Shown: positions 42,422 through 55,290 of the stretch, in pieces
Position numbering within the stretch: the first letter of the stretch is position 1
Layout of the letters: the number at the start of each line of letters is the position of its first letter
Origin: Bidens hawaiensis
Taxonomy: Eukaryota; Streptophyta; Magnoliopsida; Asterales; Asteraceae
NCBI GenBank assembly: GCA_021521415.1
Contig: JAIQDT010000186.1
Coordinates: 596,001-660,000 of the forward strand
Reading direction: 5' to 3'
Length of the DNA stretch: 64,000 bases
The notes under the pieces: generated by a model
The model's input: the letters and a program-made list of their open reading frames with translations, nothing else
Database searches by the model: none
Told to the model about the DNA's origin: nothing
Program-made: the position numbers and the translations under genes

Positions 42422-44714
42422 TGTGACACCCGGTAAATTCCCAACCCCTTAAACTAAGTAATCAACCTAATAATTAGGTGATTGTAAATATTATGCGCGC
42501 CATGTTAGTCAGCGCGTGCATTTGTTATGTGCGCCCTGCGCGAGCGCGCTATGTTAAGAATCAGCGCGGGCACATTATGTGCGCCCGGCGCGAGCATATG
42601 TTAGAATCAGCGCGGGCATTTATGTTTGCCCTGCGCGAGCGCGCCATGTTAGTCAGCGCGTGCATGTGTTATATGCGCCCTGCGCGAGCGCACCATGTTA
42701 AGAACCAGCGTGAGCATATGTTATATGCGCCATGCGTGAACGTATTGGCCTTATGTTTTCATGTAACTTAAACGTTATGTTGTCTATGGGTTGACCATCC
42801 CGCATGATGCTAAGGCGGGTGCATCCTACATCGTTTATGCGCGTGCGGAAGGGAACTAACCTACCCGCATGGCGGGAACTTTGAGAGCTAGTTTGTCTGA
42901 AGCTCCAGGATGGAATTGACTTCAACATGACTGATCACTATGTTGAAATACCAAAACCACCTGGAGAATCTACAAATGAAACTCAAATGTCCCTAACTGC
43001 GAGAAGGTTACGCACCTACCCGCAGCAAAGAAATGTTCTACACGCAGGAAGCTATGCGCACCAAGTTATACGCGCAGAACACTTAGTCAAAATGATCAGA
43101 TTTAAGGAAATTGTCCCCGCCCAAAAGAGGGCGGTAGCGTGTTTCAGAAAACTTCTACTTTTTACTGTACATTGTCTAAAGCACTGAAAAAGCAAACTGT
43201 AAAAGTCAACTGCCAGCCACCCACTCTCACCAACCACAGCCCTGCATGTCCTGTCCATATCAAATCAGAATCTTTAATCTACTTTTCTACTCTTTTAATA
43301 AATAATAATAATTTCCATACTTTATCATCATTTCAAAAGATTACAATTCCCTAAAGCAAGGGATTATGTTCCCTTGAGTTTGCCTATAAATTTGTAGCCT
43401 AAATTATCACCCAAAACACACTTCAAAGAACTACAAACTTGCACTAATCTTTTCCCAAGCATCCGTTGTTTCCAGCTCCGATCCTGTTACTAGGTAAGCC
43501 GAGATTATAACCTTGAGATCTACTTTCCAACCCTTATATCTTGATCTTAATATATATATTTGTTATTTAATCGTATTCTAGACCTTCGATTCCGAGGCCA
43601 ACACCAAGAAAACCCGAATCTCGATTAATCCCTTGACAAGAACCACAGGTGAGTCTCACAGCCCCATTTTCACTGTTTTCACTATTTTAAACTGTTTTCG
43701 GGGCGAGGGACACGTACTTAAATAATGTTTTATCATGGTATACTTACAAGCTAAGCAAACGATTACGTGTTTAAGTTATGTTTCATGATGAGCAATGCGA
43801 ACAGTTATCTATGGTTTTTCGATGATAGTGCACCAGATTCGAGTAAGTGATCACTTTACCATTGGAACTCTAAGGGTAGGGACTGCTGGTTTGATCCACC
43901 CACTCGTAGGGGTCGCACCTCTTTGCATGGACGAGTGCCTAGCACGGGGCAGTACTATGGGTTTGAGCCCGTTCGTAGAGGTCGCTCCTCTTACGCAGAC
44001 GAGCGCCTTGTTTTCCGGCACAACGTCCGCGCGTAACCCGCGGGACGGTATTACAGCATATATTCGCTCGTAGTGGCAGCGCCACTTACATAGACGAGCA
44101 CGGTTTTTCAGAAATGTCCACGCGTAAACCGCGGGACGATAATACATTGTTTTAGCTCGTAGTGGCAACGCCACTTTGCATAGACGAGCACAGTTCCCAG
44201 AAATGTTCGCGCGTAACCCGCGGAACGATTTTATCAGAATATGTTGATAGAACTATGTTTTACCAAGCATGTGTTTTAATGATGCTAACGGAATTATGTT
44301 TCAGAATGATTATGATGCAATACGATTTATCAAGTTACTAAAACTTGTGAACTCACTCAGTTTATACTGATTCAAATATTTTTTACGTGTCTTTCAGGAG
44401 ATAATTAGGTAGCGCATGGAGTCACACTTAGAGCACCTCACGCTGAACATCTAAAACTAGCTTTTGGAAGATTTTAGTTCTATCCCTTCGATGCGCGTGG
44501 TTGTACCCGCCGCGCAAGGGGATATGGCGTGGAAATCTTCAACAGTTTTTATACTTGGATGTTTTTTTATGTAATCTTAAACAATGTAATGTATTTGTAT
44601 TAAACATTTCACGCGCAATGAAAATCTTTGAATGTTTGCAATGGCCCGTGCTTAATTATCAATCCCCACTCGCGCGCGCCCGGCTGTTTCCGCCGCTCAG
44701 GGCCGGGTGTGACA
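42422..44714 (+). repeat. Tekay-1 3' LTR (2293 bp)
   Basis: It has the same length as the 5' LTR and the same sequence, apart from G42499 where the 5' LTR has A. The five U3 units lie at 42502-42742 and the hairpin units start at 43903, 43972, 44067 and 44156. Confidence 0.96.
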
Positions 44715-46203
44715 GCTACATGCTGGTGAACACGTATGACTCGATAAAACATTTGAATGACATTAGAATACACGTATAGTTTTCCGTGCACTCAGCAGAT
44801 GCACGGCCACATCTGGGATTTGTACCACTACCCTATACACACACAAATGTTCTCCCGAGCTATGATCGCCCCTGCAAGGAGAACTAGTCATGACCGTTAG
44901 CCCACGACCTCCGGGCCTTTGACTGATTAGGCTGAACAGTTGTGTTTTGTGTACTTGGTCTGAGTTACTTTTATTTTCTATATTGTATCATAACGTTTTA
45001 GAGATCTAACGACCTCGTGTAAAATATTGATTGACTCGTTAAGACAAACACCCGTTTGTCTCATTGAGTATAAATATGTTTTGACTGATTGAAAAGGTTA
45101 ACGTATTCACCTGTACTGTCGGTGTTGGAAAACCTTGATTGATTGATTGATTGATACTTAACCTATACACAAATAGGTTCGTGTGAATGTTTTGATTGAT
45201 GTTAAGCTATGATTGTAAGCTTAACCTTGATATCGTTTATCATTGATTGTGATTGAAAACATTATATTTTATGTGACGTTTGATGTAGCATATCATTTTA
45301 GAGGTTACCACGTTGGATAGGTTTCTCCAGGAAAGTAACGGGTCCCTCGGTTGATTGGGATTTATGCGAATACTTTCCTTAGGCAAGAAACAGACTACTA
45401 ATGGTATTCCCCTGACATGCCCGTCAAAATATGTCCCTCGTTTAACATTACTTCACCATGAAGTAACGTATATGAAAACATGATTGTGATTGAATGTTTA
45501 TTATTACTTCATCATGAAGTAATGATTATGAAAACATGATTGTAAATAAGAATGTTTATGAAATATGATCAAGGTTAAGGCCATAGCCTCGATTGATAAT
45601 CTAAGCTATATTTCAAATAACTTAAACATAACTCCTACCTTAATTCCGAAGCTTAGATTGCTAAAAAGAAAAGGCAGGACTTGATCTACTTGTTTATGCG
45701 ATTGCTACTTGATTATAACTTCGTTTCTTGTGCGAAAATCGAGAAAACAGCACGTCGGCTTGCTACGGCAAAGGGGCACGCTAACCGAGGTTAAGTGTGT
45801 GTTAATGAAGGTGTTTTGTGGGATGAATGAGCTCAATCCCGTAGCCTCCGCTTTTATAGGCGAAATTGGATCCCATCGCTGTACGCGATGGGTTCCTTGG
45901 TAGCCCGTCGCGTATCGCGATGCGCCACGTCATCGCCGCCTTACCAGCGTGTGACACGTGGCCTGTCATATTGCGCCACGTGTCATTCGCTGGTGACGCG
46001 TGTCCGGCTGACTCAGCAACCCCATCGCGGTACGCGATAGGTTAGCTGGTCAGCCTATCGCGTAGCGTGATGGGAGGATAATTTCAGAGTTTTCATTTTC
46101 AGTCCCTGTACTTCCTAAGTTAGTATTTTTAAGCCAAAATTGAGAGGGTTCGGGACGCGGTGTTACATCCTCCCCACCTTTTGAATAATCTCGTCCTCGA
46201 GAT

Positions 46204-49200
46204 TTATTGGAACAGATTGGGATACTTTTTCTTCATTTCTGACTCGAGTTCCCACGTATACTCGGGTCCTCGTCTTGAATCCCATTTGACTTTCACGAGC
46301 TTGAGTCGTTTATGCTTGAGGAACTTAATCATGCAATCTTCTATTTGTATTGGTTGTTCAACGAACTTAAGCTTTTCGTTGATCTTATCATCTTTCAATG
46401 GCATAGCAAGAGTTTCATCGGCTAAACATTTGCGCAAATTGGATACATGGAATACGTCGTGAATACCCTTCATTTCATCGGGTAACTCTAGCCGATAAGC
46501 AACTGGTCCGATTCTTTCGAGTATCTTAAATGGTCCAATGAACCTTGGACTTAATTTTCCTTTCTTTCCAAATCGGAAGACACCTTTCCAAGGCGATACT
46601 TTTAGTAACACTTTTTCGCCTTCTTTGAATTCTAAAGGCTTGCGGCGAATGTCCGCATAGTTCTTCTGTCTATCTCTTGCCGTTTTCAGTCGTTCGCAGA
46701 TTTGTATAATTTGGTCAGTAGTCCTTTGGACAATTTCAGGTCCTGACAACTGAGCATCACCTGTTTCTGACCAACATACAGGCGTCCTACACTTGCGGCC
46801 ATACAATGCTTCAAATGGCGCTGCTTGGATACTCGTATGATAGCTATTGTTGTACGAGAATTCCATCAGTGCGAGATGAGTGTCCCAACTTCCTCCTAAG
46901 TCGATAACACAAGCATGAAGCATATCTTCCAAGGTTTGAATAGTGCGTTCACTTTGGCCATCAGTTTGGGGATGGTATGCAGTACTTAGACTTAATATAG
47001 TCCCCATAGCCTTTTGAAAGCTTGACCAGAAATTCGAAGTGAAACGACTATCTCTATCGGATATGATGGATAGTGGCACACCATGTAAAGATACAATGTT
47101 GTCAACGTATAAGTGTGCTAACTTATCCATACTAAATGTCTCTTGAATTGGAATGAAGTCGGCAGACTTGGTTAATCTATCTACAGTAACCCAGATTGCA
47201 TCATTTTGGCGTGAAGTCTTTGGTAACTTCATGATGAAATCCATAGTTATCATATCCCATTTCCATATCGGGATTTCTGGTTGTTGTAGGAGTCCTAACG
47301 GCTTTTGGTGTTCTGCTTTTACTTTTGAACACGTCAGGCACTTAGCTACATATAAAGCAATATCTTTCTTCATCCTGATCCACCAGTAATCGTCTTTTAG
47401 GTTGTGATACATCTTATCACTACCCGGATGCATCATATATTTTGATTTGTGCGCTTCCTCGAGAATCTTGTCTCTTAAACCTCCAACCATCGGTACCCAA
47501 ATTCTTGTACCTAGTCTAAGGATTTCGTCACTTCCTTTGACTAGTTGGTCAATAGTACCATTTTCTTTCTCAGCTTTGATGTTTCCTTCCTCCAGTGCCA
47601 ACTTCTGAGCTTCCTTTATTTGGCTAGCTAGATCCACTTTAAGTTCTAATCTAAGAGCTCTAACTCTCTTTGCTTCTCATGTTCTTTCCCACTCAAGGCG
47701 TCAGCCACTATATTGGCTTTTCCTTCATGATATACGATCTCACAGTCGTAATCATTAAGTGTTTCCATCCAACGCCTTTGTCTCATATTCAATTCCTTTT
47801 GATCGAATATGTGCTTCAGACTCTTGTGATCAGTATATATTATGAATCTTACACCATACAAATAGTGTCGCCATAATTTTAAAGCGAAAACTATAGCACC
47901 TAATTCAAGGTCGTGTGTGGTATAATTCTTTTCATGAGTTTTCAATTGTCTTGAAGCATAAGCAATTACTTTCTTATCTTGCATTAAAACACATCCCATT
48001 CCCGTGTGCGAAGCATCACAGTGAATGGTAAAGTTTTCTAATCCGTCTGGCAAGGCCAGAATAGGTGCGTTAGTTAACTTTTGTTTTAGTGTTTCAAATG
48101 CTTCTTCTTGCTTTGGTCCCCATTCAAACTTAATTGCCTTTCTTGTGAGTGAAGTTAGTGGGACCGCTATTCGAGAGAAATCTTGAATGAATCTTCTATA
48201 GTATCCGGCTAAGCCTAGAAAACTTTGGACTTGAGTCGGTGTCTTAGGTTTCTCCCATTTGGTTATGGCTTCGATCTTTGCCGAGTCTACTTGAATACCC
48301 TTTTCATTTATAACATGTCAAAGAAATTGTACTTCGGATAACCAGAATTCACACTTGGAGAACTTGGCGTATAATTTCTCGTTTCTTAGGGTTTCAAGTA
48401 TTATTTTGAGGTGAACTTGATGATCGTCTTTGGATTTTGAGTAAACAAGAATGTCGTCAATGAATACGATAACAAATTTGTCTAAGTATGGCTTACAAAT
48501 CCGATTCATCATGTCCATGAAAGCTGCCGGAGCATTAGTGAGTCCGAAAGGCATAACTGTGAACTCATAATGTCCGTATCGGGTTCTAAAGGTTGTTTTA
48601 GGTATGTATTCTTCTTGTACCTTCAATTGATGGTAACCCGATCTAAGGTCAATTTTGGAGAAACAACTTGCTCCTTGTAGTTGGCCGAACAAGTCATCGA
48701 TTCTTGGCAATGGGTACTTATTCTTGATTGTAACCTTGTTCAGCTCTCGGTAGTCTATGCACATTCTCATCGATCCGTCCTTCTTCTTTACAAACAAAAT
48801 TGGAGCTCCCCATGGTGACGAACTTGGACGTATGAATCCTTTCTCTAGTAACTCATCCAATTGCTTCTTTAACTCTTTCATTTCCGTATGTGCTAGACGA
48901 TAAGGTGATTTGGCAATTGGTGACGTTCCTGGCATGAGAACGATATTAAACTCTACTTCTCTATCAGGCGGCGCTCCTGGTAGCTCATCAGGAAATACAT
49001 CTTGGAATTCGGATACGATTGGTACTTCCTCCATCTTCTTTGGTTCGGGTTCTTTGGTTACATAGGCCATGAATGCGAGGCATCCTTTACCTATGCAATG
49101 ACTTGCTTTGATCTTGGATATGATTTCTACTCTTCCTCCTTCTTTGTCGTCGATTATACGAATGGTTTTGTTATTAGAGGTTCGAATGTCGATGGCTTTG

Positions 49201-50837
49201 TCGTTACATAGGATACGGGCTTGATTATACGATAACCAGTCCATACCTAGAACAACATCGAAACCTGCTTGTGTCATAGGTAACAGTCGCACAGGAATGA
49301 CGTGATTGGCTAAAGAAATTGTGGCATTATCTAAAGCCTCAGTTATTCTACTTACATTGCCGTCAGCAGTCTCGACTTCATAATGTTTATCTAGTTTAAC
49401 TAAGGGCTCATTTAATAGACTACAAAATTTATAATCTATAAAGCTTTGATTTGCACCCGAGTCAAATAATACTCTAGCATAAACGTTGTTTATAGGAAAC
49501 GTACCGGTGATCACGTCCGGTATCTCCGCTGCCTTTTGGGTGTCTAGGATAAAGACACGGGCGTTTCCTTTCTTGGCATCGGTCTTCACACCGCTGCCAC
49601 TTGCTCCCACTGTCACTATCACTGGTTTCTTCTTTGGGCACTCCGTACTAAAATGCCCCTTTTCACCACACTCAAAACATACTACTGCTTTCTTTTTGCA
49701 GTATGCTTCAATATGACCCGGACTTTTGCAAATATTGCGTGATGGTACTTAAGGGTCATTGACATCTCCCGAAATGTCTTCTACCACATGTTTTGCAAAT
49801 AGGGCGAGTATATACAAATCCCCTTTCTCTTTTCTTCTCGGTCTTCTTGATTTTTCCTCCAACTGGCATCTTGCCATCATCCTTCTTTCTTTCATCCCGA
49901 TTTCTTATCATCCCATCCATTAAGTATCCTGCCAATTCCATGGCAGATTCCGTCGAAGACGGCATGTGTGAACGAACATAATCAAGGATCTCAATGGGCA
50001 GTCCATATATGTATCGTGTCACTTTGTTTATTTTAGGAGTAACTAGGTGTGGTACGATTCTACAGTACTCAAGGAACTTGGTGTTATATTCCTTGAGATT
50101 GGTTCCTACGACTTTCAGATTCCAAAGCTTGGTTTGGATCTGATCCATCTCATTGATTGGGCAGAATTTCTTTAGTATCGTAGCCTTGAATGTTTCCGAG
50201 TCTATGATGTATAGATTATCTCTACCCATGATTCCAATCAGGGTATTCCACCATTCCAACGCCTCTCCCTTGAGCATCTGGGAGGTATACTGCACTTTCT
50301 CGCTCTCCGTGCATTTGCTTATCAACACAATAGATTCCATTTCCTCCAACCACCGGAGGGTATGTATTACTCCTTTATCCCCATGAAATTCTTTGGGGTT
50401 GTAGACCTTGAACACTTTAAAATCACAACCTTCGTGTGTCCTAGGGTTCTTTGTCTCTACACGAAGATTTTTTCCTTCTTTCATTTATGTGGCTTTATTT
50501 TCTTGGGTGGTTGATTATCAGCAGTTGAGCTTTCATCACTTACTTCGTTTTTCGTTGGTTCTTTCTTTTTTGGTTCTTTTGTGTGGTCTCTTTTATAAGT
50601 AGCAGTTTGACTTTTACTTTTTTTATTTGATTGAGAGGCAGTACGGCTTGGATCATTTCTTAATATTTCATATATTGGATTTACAGCCTCTTTCATCAAT
50701 TCACGGATACCAAGCACATAATTTGGCGGTATGGCTTGTATGTTATCCGCGGCAGCTTTTTCTTGTAAAATTTCTTCTAAGGTCTTTTCCTTTTTGTTGT
50801 TTATTGGTGCTTCTTGATTACTGATAGCTTTAGACAT
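46204..50837 (-). pseudogene. Tekay-2 gag-pol, broken by frameshifts and stops
   Basis: Read from 50837 downward: a short gag N-terminus (to 50481), the gag domain (50484-49756), a zinc knuckle [14 protein letters not shown] near 49650, protease ([10 protein letters not shown]) and RT ([29 protein letters not shown]) to 48318. Then come RNase H ([11 protein letters not shown], 48053-47646) and integrase with chromodomain (47637-46204; [51 protein letters not shown]). Changes of reading frame lie near 50483, 49750 and 47650, and a TGA at 48320-48318 interrupts RT just before the RNase H linker. The RT and RNase H parts share one frame across that stop. The protein is clearly related to that of Tekay-1 but is much more decayed, and the copy is not autonomous. 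Confidence 0.92.
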
Positions 50838-51060
50838 GCTGTTACATGAATAAAAGCGAAATTTAGGGAAAGCATAGTTTATGTTACATTATTTATTTTA
50901 CAAGGAAAGATCACTCTATTATACAGCTATACAGTACACATAAACGGTTTCTAGTCCTTAATCCACTTTGTAACAAGATTTTTCATCTTGTCACACTTCT
51001 TAATTATTTTCTTTCCTATCCTCTTCTTATCCACTTTCTCGTTCCTCAGCTCGTCCATCA

Positions 51061-52867
51061 TTGCTTGATGTCTTATATACACGTACCTAGGGTGCAATAC
51101 CAATCTCCTTCTGATAAACTAACAACATCGCATAACACCATTAACTCGATTGAACTATTGAACAGATCCTTAGCATTGATTGATCATCTCTGTCATGTTT
51201 GGATCATATACCAATGACGCATATAGATCTCTTCCTCCCTCTCTTTGTATTTTATTTTATATTTAAAATTGATTATGAATTAGTGATACTTATTGCCTAA
51301 ACTTCATGCATAAAACGTAGACCCAAGATATGGTGTTGTTATTTGCACCTTAGATAAAAAAAAATGCTACGTGAGTTGATGTCACATGTGTATTGAATTC
51401 CATTAGCCATGTGTATGTTTGTTTATAGTGTGCAAGCAAACGTTGCTATGTTGAGTGGTGATTCGCATGAGATGATTTTCAAATTGGAACAAAGTTGAAT
51501 ACATAAGTGTAATAAAATCTAATTTATACGACTAGAAATATATAGCATATCCTCGAAGATAGTTGCTTTAATAGTTTCCTAAAATAAAGTTGATTATAAA
51601 ATACATAAATGAGCAAATAAAACAATACACAATCAACGAGTTTTGGCCGGTTAGGTTCGATTAAAATATGTGAACCGAACAATATAGAAAATCAAAGCAA
51701 GTTAATTAAGAGAGTATTCGTGTTTTATCAAACACGAACACGAAACTAGGTCGGATTGCTCCCAACAAACCTTATATGTAAAAAACAATATATTTGATTA
51801 TTAATTTATGTAAAAATTCATGTTTAACAAAGAATAAACGAAAACGCCCAATGTGAAAACATAAACAATAAAACTGAGAGCTTGATTCAATCGAACACCT
51901 TGGAACACCTCAAATCCATGGATTGGATAGAGGGGTTTTGATTCAAGTATAATAATAAAGAACATATAACAAATTCAAATTACCCATAATTTGAGGAGGA
52001 GGAGGATGAAGATTTGAAGATGTACGGATGACTTTTCTAGGTCAACGGACTAGAACACCACCAAAAGAACTAGAATATGTGAAAATTAAGGTGATTTGTA
52101 AATTGTGAACAATGAAACAAAGGCTCAGATCTTCAAGAATTATTTATAATAAATGAGGTACGATTAAAACCCTAACTTGACAAGAAAAAGAGTTTTGAAT
52201 GATTTATATATGGTAAATCTTGAAAAAAAAGTTTGAATAAAAAGGAAATATTAGATATAATAATAATAATAATAACAATAACAACAAAAACAAAAGCGAC
52301 GACAACTTTAGTCAATTTATTTATTTTTATTTTATTTTAATAACATTATAGTTATATACACTACGTGAATATTGACCTTCGGTAACACGAAAAAGTATGG
52401 CCGTAGGCCTTTAGCCACACACATTTGGTTCAGCTCATATGTGGCCAAAGGTCGTGACACTGTGGGTATGATATGGCCACACACAGTTTTTAGTGGCCTT
52501 ATGTGGTAATAAATTTGGCTAAAGCGTACAGGCATTAGTTGTTGGCCATCAAGAATCATCTCCAATAAGTGTTGCTAAACGGTAGAAAATGGTCACATGA
52601 CTATTTACTATGAGTGACCATTGCACGTATAGAGCCACATGAATTCATGTTTCAGCCACATGAATTTTATAATAATGTGGCCAATAGGGTTGTGTTAAGC
52701 TTGCATTGTGACCTATACCGTGTGGATATAGCAAAAAAATGACCACTTAAATTTAATAATAGGGTGGCTAATTATATCATATAGACACTAGATATTATAT
52801 TAAAAGTGGCTAAAAATGTTTACTTTCCACTCAAACACTCCTTTGTAGATTATAGTGTGGCTATTTT
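51061..52867. repeat. Second copy of host flank and CACTA left end (copy B)
   Basis: 51061-52358 repeats 33297-34627, and 52359-52867 repeats the CACTA left end with its CACTACGTGAATAT terminus. Differences are about 1% plus microsatellite length. The left border is abrupt: base 51060 still belongs to the Tekay-2 leader. The segment leads directly into LTR copy B. Confidence 0.92.
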
Positions 52868-54635
52868 TGTCACACCCGTATTTGGGGCCTAGGCGTGTGA
52901 CCACAAGTTGGTACCTGTTTTGAAAATATATCAGAGTATTGGGTTGATTTTAGCGGAAGACTTAGGTTTGAATATAATATTAATTTACATTGAAAACTTA
53001 ATCGGGAATTAAATACCCGAGTATGAGTTACAAAAGATAAGTTTTATAATACAAGGATTTAGATATAAAAAACGGAGCCATCTTTAACGCGCTTCTATCT
53101 TCATAAGACTCCAATCCTTGCTTAATACTACTAATACTTAATTACCTGCAATAGGTTGAAAAAATACGACAGCTACATGCTGGTGAACACGTATGACTCG
53201 ATAAAACATTTGAATGACATTAGAATACACGTACAGTTTTCCATGCACTCAGCAGATGCACGGCCACATCTGGGATTTGTACCACTACCCTATACACACA
53301 CAAATGTTCTCCCGAGCTATGATCGCCCCTGCAAGGAGAACTAGTCATGACCGTTAGCCCACGGCCTCCGGGCCTTTGACTGATTAGGCTGAATAGTTAT
53401 GTTTGGATCCAGACACATGTGTACTTGGTCTGAGTTACTTTTATTTTCTATATTGTATCATAACGTTTTAGAGATCTAACGACCTCGTGTAAAATATTGA
53501 TTGACTCGTTAAGACAAACACCCGTTTGTCTCATTGAGTATAAATATGTTTTGACTGATTGAAAAGGTTAACGTAATCACCTGTACTGTCGGTGTTGGAA
53601 AACCTTGATTGATTGATTGATACTTAACCTATACACAAATAGGTTCGTGTGAATGTTTTGATTGATGTTAAGCTATGATTGTAAGCTTAACCTTGATATC
53701 GTTTATCATTGATTGTGATTGAAAACATTATATTTTATGTGACGTTTGATGTAGCATATCATTTTAGAGGTTACCACGTTGGATAGGTTTCTCCGAGAAA
53801 GTAACGGGTCCCTCGGTTGATTGGGATTTATGCGAATACTTTCCTTAGGTAAGAAACAGACTACTAATGGTATTCCCCTGACATGCCCCTTCAAAATATG
53901 TCCCTCGTTTAACATTACTTCACCATGAAGTAACGTATATGAAAACATGATTGTGATTGAATGTTTATTATTACTTCATCATGAAGTAATGATTATGTAA
54001 ACATGATTGTAAATAAGAATGTTTATGAAATATGATCAAGGTTAAAGGCCATAGCCTCGATTGATAATCTAAACTATAATTTAAATAATTTAAACATAAC
54101 TCCTACCTTAATTCCGAAGCTTAGATTGCTAAAGAGAGAAGGCAGGACTTGATCTACTTGTTTATGCGATTGCTACTTGATTATAACTTCGTTTCTTGTG
54201 CGAAAATCGAGAAATCAGCACGTCGGCTTGCTACGGCAAAGGGGCACGCTAACCGAGTTTAAGTGTGTGTTAATGAAGGTGTTTTGTGGGATGAATGAGC
54301 TCAATCCCGTAGCCTCCGCTTTTATAGGCGAAATTGGATCCCATCGCGGTACGCGATGGGTTCCTTGGTAGCCCGTCGCGTATCGCGATGCGCCACGTCA
54401 TCGCCGCCTTACCAGCGTGTGACACGTGGCCTGTCATATTGCGCCACGTGTCATTCGTTGGTAACGCGTGTCCGGTTGACTCAGCAACCCCATCGTGGTA
54501 CGCGATGGGTTAGCTGGTCAGCCTATCGCGTAGCGCGATGGGAGGATAATTTCAGAATTTTCATTTTCAGTCCCTGTACTTCCTAAGTTAGTATTTTTAA
54601 GCCAAAATTGAGAGGGTTCGGGACGCGGTGTTACA
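52868..54635 (-). repeat. Tekay-2 right LTR (copy B, 1768 bp)
   Basis: It is about 98.5% identical by eye to LTR copy A, uninterrupted, with an intact GCTAC where Tekay-1 sits in copy A. On the left it is flanked by the CACTA left end (ATTTT) and on the right by the rest of the CACTA element (ATTAT). Its surroundings are therefore those of a solo LTR. The TATA box lies at 54326-54319 on the minus strand. Confidence 0.88.
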
Positions 54636-55030
54636 ATTATCTTACCGTTTGTCACACATAATGCTTTTCGTAATTTAAAGTGTGGCTATTGTCAAACTTT
54701 TCGTCACACATAGTGAGGTATTGTGTTGCTAATCATATCATATAGACACTAGAGGTTTTTGTCAATGTGGCTAAAAATGTGAACATGCCAGTCAAACACT
54801 CTTTTCTAGTTTGTGGTGTGGTCATTGTCTTACCATTTGTCACACATAATGCTTTTGTAATATAAAGTGTGGCTATTATCATACTTTTGGTCACACATAG
54901 ATAAATGTGGCTATTTCATAAGTTTAACAAACACAATAACATAAATTCAAAACAAGTTTACATTAACAAACCTTCACTAATAAGTTGTGAATTCAAAATA
55001 TTTGAAACTACTACTAATTACTACCGACCT
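54636..55030. repeat. CACTA subterminal repeats, left side
   Basis: Units of about 188 bp beginning CTTACCGTTTGTCACACAT (54641) and CTTACCATTTGTCACACAT (54829) continue the repeats of 34628-35137 beyond the Tekay-2 insertion. They are built from GTGGCTA, GTCACACAT and TATAGACACTAGA motifs. Confidence 0.75.
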
Positions 55031-55046
55031 CAAACTTTCTCATAAA

Positions 55047-55181
55047 CTAATCAAATTGTTTTTGCCTCCTTTCTTCGTTTTCCTTAAATTATTTTTCCAT
55101 TTACTCCATTCGTCGCACTCGTTCTTCCAACTCGTTTCTTGACTTCCTTTCATCTTTTTCCATTTCGGTTCTAACTTTTTG
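55047..55181 (-). pseudogene. Possible decayed last exon of a CACTA transposase accessory gene
   Basis: On the minus strand a TTTTAG acceptor-like sequence is followed by a frame reading VQKVRTEMEKDERKSR and more charged coiled-coil residues, with two internal stops. Such a Glu/Lys/Met-rich end is typical of the second gene product of plant En/Spm elements (Transposase_24 type). The stretch is short and low in complexity, so this is a tentative call. Confidence 0.35.
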
Positions 55182-55290
55182 AACCTAAAATTGTTAAAAT
55201 ATTAGCATCATAACTAGTAAAGAGTTAATGTGAGGCGAAACCTCAAAGCACGACGACTATCACACACAATCACATTAGACATAATGTATA

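Larger units (their letters stand above)
35447..44714 (+). mobile_element. Tekay-1: young, intact Tekay-lineage retrotransposon (9268 bp)
   Basis: Both LTRs are 2293 bp (35447-37739 and 42422-44714). The only mismatch I found is A35524 against G42499. The target duplication is GCTAC (35442-35446 and 44715-44719), inside the LTR of Tekay-2. It has an initiator tRNA-Met primer site, an unbroken 1482-residue gag-pol with a chromodomain, and a polypurine tract. One difference in 2293 bp implies insertion within the last few tens of thousands of years at usual rates. It has every feature needed for autonomous movement, so it may be an active copy. Confidence 0.96.
35138..46167 (-). repeat. Tekay-2 left LTR (copy A), interrupted by Tekay-1
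   Basis: The two parts are 35138-35446 and 44720-46167, about 1757 bp together. On the minus strand a TATAAAAG box lies at 45858-45851. ACGTGGC and CACGTGTC motifs lie at about 45954-45981, some 100 bp upstream of it. Between about 45870 and 46075 several imperfect palindromes of the type CATCGCGGTACGCGATG lie in the same upstream region. Confidence 0.88.
35138..54635 (-). mobile_element. Tekay-2: decayed chromodomain Ty3/gypsy retrotransposon inside the CACTA element, rearranged
   Basis: On the minus strand the LTR begins TGTAACACCGCG and ends GGGTGTGACA. The left (3') LTR is 35138-46167, split by Tekay-1, and the right LTR is 52868-54635. The outer flanks carry a probable target duplication ATTGT/ATTAT (35133-35137 and 54636-54640). 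A polypurine tract (AAAGGTGGGGAGGA on the minus strand) adjoins the left LTR. The internal part runs from 46168 to 51060 and lacks the primer site expected next to a 5' LTR. Between 51061 and 52867 lies a second copy of the DNA left of the element, which no simple insertion explains. The coding region is broken several times. Confidence 0.85.
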
